Positions 59,233 through 64,000 of a stretch of DNA of 64,000 nucleotides are shown piece by piece (positions within the stretch are counted from its first letter, which is position 1; the number at the start of each line of letters is the position of its first letter). The stretch covers positions 48,693 through 112,692 of the forward strand of contig NZ_BDBF01000029.1 of assembly GCF_001612845.1 (NCBI RefSeq), given 5' to 3'. Below the pieces are notes generated by a model that was not told where the DNA came from, ran no database searches, and worked only from the letters and a program-made list of their open reading frames with translations. The stretch comes from Nocardia elegans NBRC 108235. Its GTDB lineage: Bacteria > Actinomycetota > Actinomycetes > Mycobacteriales > Mycobacteriaceae. The position numbers were made by a program, and so were the translations under genes.

Positions 59233-59658
59233 TCACCCGGTGTAGGCCCAGCCGGTAACGGTCCGGATCTCGACCCGGATGACCGGTCCGCGCGGGGCAT
59301 TGTCGCGATACTGCGGGTATTTCGCGGTGAGCCAGGCGATCGCCTCCGCGCGTTCGGCGTCGCCGGTGGCGACGGCGGCGGTGCCGTCGAGCCGGACCCA
59401 CCACAGCCGCGACCAGTCCTCGTCGTATTCGTCGGCCAGCACCGAGACCCGGTTCTCGGCCGCGATATTGCGCAGACGCCGCAAATCCGTCGTCGATTTG
59501 GGCTTCTGATCGACCGCGGTGACCAGGATGCGGCCCGTCGGGGAGAGCGCGAAGGTCACGGGCACCAGATGGGGCCGGCCGGTCGGATCGGTCGTACCCA
59601 GCCGGGCCACGCGGGCCGCGCGAACTCGCGTCAGCGCCGTATCGGGGTCCAATCGCAC
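59233..59658 (-). CDS. PPOX-class F420-dependent enzyme (TIGR03668-like)
   Basis: 141 residues. ARVARLGTTDPTGRPHLVPVTFAL, KPKSTTDLRRLRNIAAENRVSVLADEYDEDWSRLWWVRLDG and the terminal VIRVEIRTVTGWAYTG match the TIGR03668 branch of F420-binding split-barrel proteins. Start GTG 59658. First of four leftward genes between ftsK and pgsA. Substrate unknown. Confidence 0.87.
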   Translation of the reverse strand: MRLDPDTALTRVRAARVARLGTTDPTGRPHLVPVTFALSPTGRILVTAVDQKPKSTTDLRRLRNIAAENRVSVLADEYDEDWSRLWWVRLDGTAAVATGDAERAEAIAWLTAKYPQYRDNAPRGPVIRVEIRTVTGWAYTG

Positions 59659-59694
59659 CGGTTCACGGTAGATCGCCGGACGGCGCGGTGTGGC

Positions 59695-60111
59695 CTACAG
59701 CGTCGCGTTCTCTCGCTGGATCTGCTCGGCCGCCTCCGCCTGGATGCGCTCGAACTGCGCACCCATCGCCGCGGCCAGGGCATTGGCCGCCGAGAGCGGG
59801 CGGACCATCACCATCAGATCGTCGATGCGGCCCGCCTCGTCGGTGTGGATGAAATCCGCACCGGTGACGTGCTTACCGTCGACCGTCGCCTCGAAAATCA
59901 GCGTCGAGTCGTGCCCGCCGGCGTCGGTGATCTCGCGGACGTAGCGGAAGTCCTCGAACACCCGCATGACGCCGCGCAGAATCGCGGCGGTAATGGCCCG
60001 GCCGGGATAGGGCTTGAACGCCACCGGGCTGGTGAACACGACGTTCTCGGCGAGCAGCGCCTCGATCGCCGCGCTGTCGCGTGCCTCCACGGCCTGTCGG
60101 AATGCCTGCAT
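59695..60111 (-). CDS. SnoaL-like/NTF2-fold protein
   Basis: 138 residues from ATG 60111 (GAGG upstream); a GTG two codons earlier is too near the ribosome site. Pattern AFRQAVEARDSAAIEALLAENVVFTSPVAFKPYPG, HDSTLIFEATVDGKHVTGADFIHTDEAGRIDDLMVMVRP is the SnoaL-like cone fold. Many members bind or isomerise small hydrophobic molecules; function here unknown. Confidence 0.85.
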   Translation of the reverse strand: MQAFRQAVEARDSAAIEALLAENVVFTSPVAFKPYPGRAITAAILRGVMRVFEDFRYVREITDAGGHDSTLIFEATVDGKHVTGADFIHTDEAGRIDDLMVMVRPLSAANALAAAMGAQFERIQAEAAEQIQRENATL

Positions 60112-60175
60112 CGCCACCTCGCATATGCAACTGGTTGACTATGCCGAGCATCGTAGCGGGCTTCGCCGCGCCTGC

Positions 60176-60478
60176 CTAGGCGTTCGGCGCCGCCTGTGCC
60201 GAGAAGGCGCCCATCACCGGGGTCCATTCCAGGAATCGCTTCGCGTCGATCAGCCCCTCCCGGGCGAACGGATCGGCCGCGAGCAGCTCCTCCAACGCCG
60301 CGGCATCGTCGGCGCGGAACAGCAGCAGCGCGCCGGAGCCGTCGGCATACGGCCCGGTCGACAGGACCACACCCCGGTCGACCAGATTCGACAGCCATTC
60401 CCGATGGCGGGGCCGATGCTCGTCGCGCCCGGCGACGGTGGCATCGGAATAGGTGTAGTGGACGGCGAAGATCGGCAC
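60176..60478 (-). CDS. YciI-family protein
   Basis: 100 residues from GTG 60478, GGGAG 6 nt upstream. IFAVHYTYSDATVAGRDEHRPRHREWLSNLVDRGVVLSTGPYADGSGALLLFRADD is the YciI fold with the conserved R-x-x-H-x-x-x-L pattern; the C-terminus has DPFAREGLIDAKRFLEWTPVMG. Family function mostly unknown. Confidence 0.88.
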   Translation of the reverse strand: MPIFAVHYTYSDATVAGRDEHRPRHREWLSNLVDRGVVLSTGPYADGSGALLLFRADDAAALEELLAADPFAREGLIDAKRFLEWTPVMGAFSAQAAPNA

Positions 60479-60495
60479 GCGCGCTCCCGAAAGAT

Positions 60496-61038
60496 TCAGA
60501 GGGTCAACAGCATTCGAGTATTGCCGAGGGTGTTCGGCTTGACGTAGCTGAGGTCGAGGAATTCGGCCACACCGGTGTCGTAGGAGCGGCACATCTCCGC
60601 GAACACTTCCGCCGTGACGGGCGTGCCGTCGATCTCGGCGAACCCGTGCCGGGAGAAGAACTCCACCTCGAAGGTCAGCACGAACAGTCGCTGCAGCTGG
60701 AGTTCGCGGGCGGTCGCGATCAGCTGATCCACGATCAGGCGCCCGACGCCCTGTCCTTTGGCATCGGGGTGGACCGCGACCGTGCGCACCTCGCCCAGAT
60801 CGGCCCACAGCACGTGTAATGCGCCACATCCCACCAGGCGCCCGTCGACCTCGGCCACCCAGAATTCCTGGACCGCCTCATAGAGTGTGACGAGATTCTT
60901 CTCCAGCAGAATGCGGCCCGCGTAGACGTCGACGAGGCTTTTGATCTCGGGCACATCCGAGGTGCGGGCGCGTCGGACGACCACGGTGCCGGGGCCGGTG
61001 GCGCCGATCGAATCAGTGTGGTGTGCCCGCGTCGTCAT
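60496..61038 (-). CDS. argA: Amino-acid N-acetyltransferase (single-domain ArgA, Rv2747-like)
   Basis: 180 residues from ATG 61038. GNAT fold: VRRARTSDVPEIKSLVDVYAGRILLEKNLVTLYEAVQEFWVAE, acetyl-CoA loop HPDAKGQGVGRLIV, and FFSRHGFAEIDGTPVTAEVFAEMCRSYDTGVAEFLDLSYVKPNTLGN, nearly word for word as I recall Rv2747. M. tuberculosis Rv2747 is an N-acetylglutamate synthase. TACTGT box 7 nt before the ATG on this strand suggests a leaderless message. Confidence 0.92.
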   Translation of the reverse strand: MTTRAHHTDSIGATGPGTVVVRRARTSDVPEIKSLVDVYAGRILLEKNLVTLYEAVQEFWVAEVDGRLVGCGALHVLWADLGEVRTVAVHPDAKGQGVGRLIVDQLIATARELQLQRLFVLTFEVEFFSRHGFAEIDGTPVTAEVFAEMCRSYDTGVAEFLDLSYVKPNTLGNTRMLLTL

Positions 61039-61157
61039 GGGGTGCACAGTAGTCGGGTCGTTAACCGATAGTCTGGTGGAGTGCCGCACATCTCGTCCGC
61101 CCGCCTGCCTCGATCCGCCGGGGGCCGCGGCTGCGTGCATTCCGGCCGGGGGTGCCG

Positions 61158-61820
61158 GTGAGCGTGCAGAGCGACGATATGGACCGGACCTGGGCCGAGG
61201 CCGGCAGAGCGCGGGCGAATCTCGTTCCGCCGCAACCGATGCGGACGGTCGAGCCGTCCGCGGTGCCGCTGATGAACATCGCCAACATTCTCACGGTCCT
61301 GCGCATCGTGATCGTGCCGATCTTCCTGCTGGCGCTGTTCGCCGCCGGCGGCCACGACACCGGGTGGCGGATCGCCGCGGCCGCGCTGTTCGGCGTCGCG
61401 GCCATCACCGACCGCATCGACGGCCAGCTCGCGCGCAAGTACGGACTGGTCACCGACTTCGGCAAATTGGCGGATCCGATCGCCGACAAGGCGTTGATCG
61501 GTGCGGCCCTGATCGGATTGTCGGCCCTGGGCGATCTGCCGTGGTGGATCACGGTCGTGATCTGTGCCCGCGAGATCGGTGTGACGTTGCTGCGACTGGC
61601 GGTGGTGCGCCGCGGGGTGATTCCGGCCGGCCGCGGCGGTAAGGCCAAGACCCTGGTGCAGTCGGTGGCGATCGCCGTTCTGCTGCTGCCGCTGGCGGGC
61701 GCGTGGGCGAGCGCCGGAATGGCGCTGATGTATGTCGCCGTGGTGCTGACCGTGGTGACCGGACTGGATTACGTGGTGCAGGCGGCCCGGTTGTGGGCGC
61801 GGCCGGTCGAGCGGCGGTGA
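61158..61820 (+). CDS. pgsA: CDP-alcohol phosphatidyltransferase (PgsA-type)
   Basis: 220 residues. CDP-alcohol motif DGQLARKYGLVTDFGKLAD followed by PIAD is complete, with about five TM helices (LRIVIVPIFLLALF and after). Most likely phosphatidylglycerophosphate synthase, as Rv2746c (pgsA3). Start uncertain: GTG 61158 has a GGGGG stretch 6 nt upstream; GTG 61152 or ATG 61179 are possible. Its stop overlaps the next gene (GTGA). Confidence 0.92.
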   Translation: MSVQSDDMDRTWAEAGRARANLVPPQPMRTVEPSAVPLMNIANILTVLRIVIVPIFLLALFAAGGHDTGWRIAAAALFGVAAITDRIDGQLARKYGLVTDFGKLADPIADKALIGAALIGLSALGDLPWWITVVICAREIGVTLLRLAVVRRGVIPAGRGGKAKTLVQSVAIAVLLLPLAGAWASAGMALMYVAVVLTVVTGLDYVVQAARLWARPVERR

Positions 61821-62353
61821 CGACGGTGGGCACCGAGGTGGCCGTCGCCGACCCGCTGGACGCTGTCCCCGAGGCCGCCGAGCTGGTGGCGACGCTGACC
61901 CGCGTCGGTGGGACCGTGGCCACCGCCGAATCCCTGACCGCCGGTTTGCTCGCGGCCACCATCGCGGGGGTGCCGGGAGCCAGTGTGGTGTTGCGCGGCG
62001 GAGTGATCGTCTACGCCACCGATCTCAAACATCGCCTGGCCGGCGTGAGCGAGGACACCCTGGCCACGGACGGGCCGGTCGCGGCCGGAACCGCCGAACA
62101 GCTCGCCGTCGGCGCGCGCACCGTGTGCGGGGCCGACTGGGGGATCGGATTGACCGGCGTCGCCGGGCCGGACCCGCAGAACGGCTGCCCGGTCGGCACC
62201 GTCTTCCTGGGGCTGAGCGGGCCCGAAGGGACCGAGGTGGTGCGGTTGCAGCTGGCCGGGGACCGGTGGACGATCAGGATGAGCGCGGTTCGCACGGCCG
62301 TCGCGGAGCTGCTGCGCCGCGTCGGTGGCGGCGACCGCACCGGCACCGGCTGA
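61817..62353 (+). CDS. CinA C-terminal-domain protein (nicotinamide-nucleotide amidohydrolase)
   Basis: 178 residues, only the C-terminal CinA domain. LTRVGGTVATAESLTAGLLAATIAGVPGASVVLRGGVIVYATDLKH and GIGLTGVAGPDPQNGCPVGTVFLGL match PncC/YgaD-type NMN deamidases, which recycle NMN. The N-terminal COG1058 domain of full CinA is absent, a common actinobacterial form. Coupled to pgsA by a 4-nt overlap. Confidence 0.93.
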   Translation: MTTVGTEVAVADPLDAVPEAAELVATLTRVGGTVATAESLTAGLLAATIAGVPGASVVLRGGVIVYATDLKHRLAGVSEDTLATDGPVAAGTAEQLAVGARTVCGADWGIGLTGVAGPDPQNGCPVGTVFLGLSGPEGTEVVRLQLAGDRWTIRMSAVRTAVAELLRRVGGGDRTGTG

Positions 62354-62379
62354 CGACGGCTTTCCGGTGGCTGCCGATC

Positions 62380-62399
62380 GGTTCCCGCGGACGGGAACC
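62380..62399. promoter_or_regulatory. Palindrome overlapping the clgR -35 element
   Basis: GGTTCCCG-CGGA-CGGGAACC has perfect 8-bp arms. Its right arm contains the GGAAC -35 element of the ECF promoter. A regulator bound here would block or assist that promoter; ClgR itself is a candidate, though its reported sites differ. Confidence 0.55.
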
Positions 62400-62420
62400 A
62401 ACGGGGTGGCATGCGACGTT
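62394..62420 (+). promoter_or_regulatory. ECF-sigma (SigE/SigH-type) promoter of clgR
   Basis: GGAAC (62394-62398), 18 nt, CGTT (62417-62420), matching the mycobacterial SigE pattern. In M. tuberculosis clgR is SigE-dependent under envelope stress, so context agrees. Leader about 70-75 nt to the clgR ATG. Confidence 0.65.
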
Positions 62421-62499
62421 GGCACTGTAGACGGAGGGTGCGTCACGCTCGACGGCGGTCGCGCTCGGCCCGGTGAGGCGAGAACGTGAGGAGAACGAG

Positions 62500-62871
62500 A
62501 TGACGCTGCTTCGAGAGGCCATCGGCGAGAGTCTGCGGCGCGCTCGGATCGCCCAGAGCCGGACCCTGCGCGAGGTGTCCACGTCGGCACGCGTGAGCCT
62601 GGGCTATCTGTCCGAAGTCGAACGCGGCCGGAAAGAGGCCTCGAGCGAACTGCTGGCCGCGATCTGCCAGGCGCTGGACGTGCCGCTGTCGCAGGTGCTG
62701 GTCGACGTGAGCGCCACCATGGCCGACGCCGACGCCCCGGCCCCCGCGACGGAGACCGCCGACACCGCGCCCGCCGCGAGTGCGTCGGCCCGTGCCGGAA
62801 TCGCCGAGGACACCCGGATCGTGATTCCGGCCCCGAAGGCCGAGAAACTGGTCTTGGTGCAAGCGAAGTGA
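62500..62871 (+). CDS. clgR: XRE-family regulator ClgR
   Basis: 123 residues from ATG 62500, GAGGAG upstream. HTH: LREAIGESLRRARIAQSRTLREVSTSARVSLGYLSEVERGRKEASSELLAAICQALDVPLSQVL. Then an Ala/Asp-rich linker and a C-terminal VIPAPKAEKLVLVQAK. ClgR activates clp protease genes and, in M. tuberculosis, the pspA operon next to it. Position (Rv2745c) supports the name. Confidence 0.93.
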   Translation: MTLLREAIGESLRRARIAQSRTLREVSTSARVSLGYLSEVERGRKEASSELLAAICQALDVPLSQVLVDVSATMADADAPAPATETADTAPAASASARAGIAEDTRIVIPAPKAEKLVLVQAK

Positions 62872-62896
62872 CTCGCCGCGTACCGGCGATCACAAC

Positions 62897-62921
62897 TGCC
62901 GGCGCCGGGTCGGCGCCGGCA
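62897..62921 (+). terminator. Hairpin after clgR
   Basis: Perfect 10-bp arms (62897-62906 and 62912-62921) around a 5-nt loop, 25 nt after the stop. Confidence 0.65.
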
Positions 62922-62938
62922 AGGCTGTACGACGGAGC

Positions 62939-62966
62939 GGAAACCGATAGATTCTCTGTAAGCGTC
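62939..62966 (+). promoter_or_regulatory. Possible ECF-type promoter of pspA
   Basis: GGAAAC (62939-62944), 18 nt, CGTC (62963-62966). The -35 departs from GGAAC by one base insertion/substitution, so this is weaker than the clgR promoter. The leader to pspA would be about 115 nt. Confidence 0.3.
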
Positions 62967-63090
62967 GGTTACGGGTGGTTCGGCAGCCCGGATCCGATGC
63001 CGTGGAGGATAGGGACACAGGGGTGCGTGACGGTCGCGCACCGCCGCCGTGCTGGGGCGCGGCGTAGTCAGATGGAGGCGGGATCAATCG

Positions 63091-63903
63091 ATGGCTAATC
63101 CGTTCGTGAAGGCCTGGAAGTACCTGATGGCCCTCTTCGATTCGAAGATCGAGGAGCATGCGGATCCGAAGGTGCAGATTCAGCAGGCTATCGAGGAAGC
63201 CCAGCGTCAACACCAGGCCCTGTCGCAGCAGGCCGCGTCGGTGATCGGTAACCAGCGCCAGCTGGAGATGAAGCTCAACCGTCAGCTCGACGAGGTCGAG
63301 AAGCTCAACGCCAACGCGCGCCAGGCCGTCCAGCTGGCCGATCAGGCCAATGCCGCCGGCGACGCCGACAAGGCGATCCAGTACACCAACGCCGCCGAGG
63401 CGTTCGCGGCCCAGCTGGTCACCGCCGAACAGTCCGTCGAGGACCTGAAGGTGCTGCACGACCAGTCGCTGCAGGCCGCCGCCCAGGCCAAGAAGGCGGT
63501 CGAGCAGAACGCCATGCTGCTGCAGCAGAAGGTCGCCGAGCGCACCAAGCTGCTCAGCCAGCTCGAGCAGGCCAAGATGCAGGAGCAGGTCTCCGCATCG
63601 CTGCAGCAGATGGATTCGACGCTGTCCGCACCCGGCAGCACCCCCAGCCTGGACGCGGTGCGCGAGAAGATCGAGCGTCGCTACGCCAACGCGCTGGGCG
63701 CCGCCGAGCTCGCGCAGAACACCGTGCAGGGTCGCATGATGGAGGTGCAGCAGGCCAGCGTGCAGATGGCCGGCCACAACCGCCTCGAGCAGATCCGCGC
63801 CTCCATGCGTGGCGACGCGCTGCCCTCGGGTGACTCCGCCGGTCAGTCCATCGCCAACCCGGCTCAGCCGCAGGTGAACAAGGGCCAGGCCGCGCAGCAG
63901 TAA
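63091..63903 (+). CDS. pspA: Phage-shock protein A/IM30 family envelope-stress protein
   Basis: 270 residues. Mostly long coiled-coil helices (KVQIQQAIEEAQRQHQALSQQAASVIGNQRQLEMKLNRQLDEVEKLNAN; KLLSQLEQAKMQEQVSASLQQM) with the amphipathic N-terminal NPFVKAWKYLMALFDSKIEEHADP. The tail is Gln/Ser/Ala-rich. It binds stressed inner membrane. GGAGG lies 12 nt before the ATG, longer than ideal. Orthologue of Rv2744c. Confidence 0.95.
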   Translation: MANPFVKAWKYLMALFDSKIEEHADPKVQIQQAIEEAQRQHQALSQQAASVIGNQRQLEMKLNRQLDEVEKLNANARQAVQLADQANAAGDADKAIQYTNAAEAFAAQLVTAEQSVEDLKVLHDQSLQAAAQAKKAVEQNAMLLQQKVAERTKLLSQLEQAKMQEQVSASLQQMDSTLSAPGSTPSLDAVREKIERRYANALGAAELAQNTVQGRMMEVQQASVQMAGHNRLEQIRASMRGDALPSGDSAGQSIANPAQPQVNKGQAAQQ

Positions 63904-63936
63904 GGCGCGTAGCGGGTCGATCGGAAGGCTGGGCAG

Positions 63937-64000
63937 ATGGGACGAACGCGGGCAGGTAACGAGCCCGCGCCGACCCGTGCGCGGCCCTGGTCCCGATCCG
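63937..64000 (+). CDS. Start of probable Rv2743c-like membrane-protein gene (cut by window end)
   Basis: Only about 21 codons are visible: GRTRAGNEPAPTRARPWSRS. GGAAGG lies 9 nt before the ATG. In mycobacteria the gene after pspA encodes a membrane protein of the same stress module, so this is probably its N-terminus. Too little sequence to confirm. Confidence 0.45.
   Translation, partial: MGRTRAGNEPAPTRARPWSRS

Noticed and set aside
1..64000. tRNA, rRNA, CRISPR, insertion sequences or prophage
   Set aside because: Looked for and not seen: no transposase or integrase domains, no spaced short repeats, and no convincing tRNA cloverleaf.

Overview
The window is a single GC-rich actinobacterial chromosome segment, most likely from Nocardia or a close relative in the Nocardiaceae. 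The evidence is the strongly G/C-biased third codon positions, the many GTG starts, an LGFP-repeat secreted protein, F420-type PPOX enzymes, and a gene order that follows the Mycobacterium tuberculosis Rv2847c-to-Rv2743c block in one direction with local insertions. The genus is an inference; no rRNA, tRNA, CRISPR array, insertion sequence or phage gene was seen.

1-7.4 kb: a 5' portion of a phosphotransferase gene (leftward), a DoxX-like membrane protein, a secreted alpha/beta hydrolase, a PPOX-family protein, an LGFP protein, then cysG and an EfpA-like exporter. 7.4-10.8 kb is a leftward insertion relative to the mycobacterial order (ankyrin protein, a large membrane-anchored binding-protein-like protein, yaaA). 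10.9-23 kb returns to the conserved core: proS, two leftward genes like Rv2844/Rv2843, the translation operon rimP-nusA-ylxR-infB-DUF503-rbfA-nrnA, and a MATE exporter. 23-26 kb holds pptH, pptT and truB. pptT appears to start at a non-canonical ATC codon, and a small opposite-strand gene separates it from pptH.

26-36.2 kb is the main accessory region. It is a catabolic cluster controlled by a GntR/FCD regulator: two maleate-isomerase-like proteins, a D-2-hydroxyacid dehydrogenase, an amidase, a DUF3830 protein, a class III aminotransferase, an aldehyde dehydrogenase and a tartrate/isopropylmalate-type dehydrogenase. An identical 15-bp motif lies in both divergent promoters, which suggests one regulon. 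A secreted RNase-toxin-like protein with an overlapping immunity-like gene is embedded in the cluster.

36.3-43 kb: a SirR/MntR-type regulator, a 76-bp tandem duplication, then ribF, rpsO, pnp and pepR, with strong hairpins between rpsO and pnp. 43-47.3 kb: an ArsR/MFS divergent pair, a pentapeptide-like membrane protein and a zinc alcohol dehydrogenase. 47.4-59.2 kb: dapB, two small conserved genes, a LuxR-type response regulator with a sensor kinase and a kinase-like protein lacking catalytic motifs, an orphan HicB/RHH antitoxin with its operator, then dapA, rnj, a DinB-like gene and ftsK. 59.2-64 kb: four leftward genes ending in argA, then pgsA, cinA-C, clgR and pspA. clgR has an ECF-sigma promoter overlapped by a palindrome, which fits an envelope-stress module, and the next membrane-protein gene is cut by the window end.

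A recurring signal is a TANNNT box 6-8 nt before an annotated start codon. At least ten genes show it, which points to leaderless transcripts.
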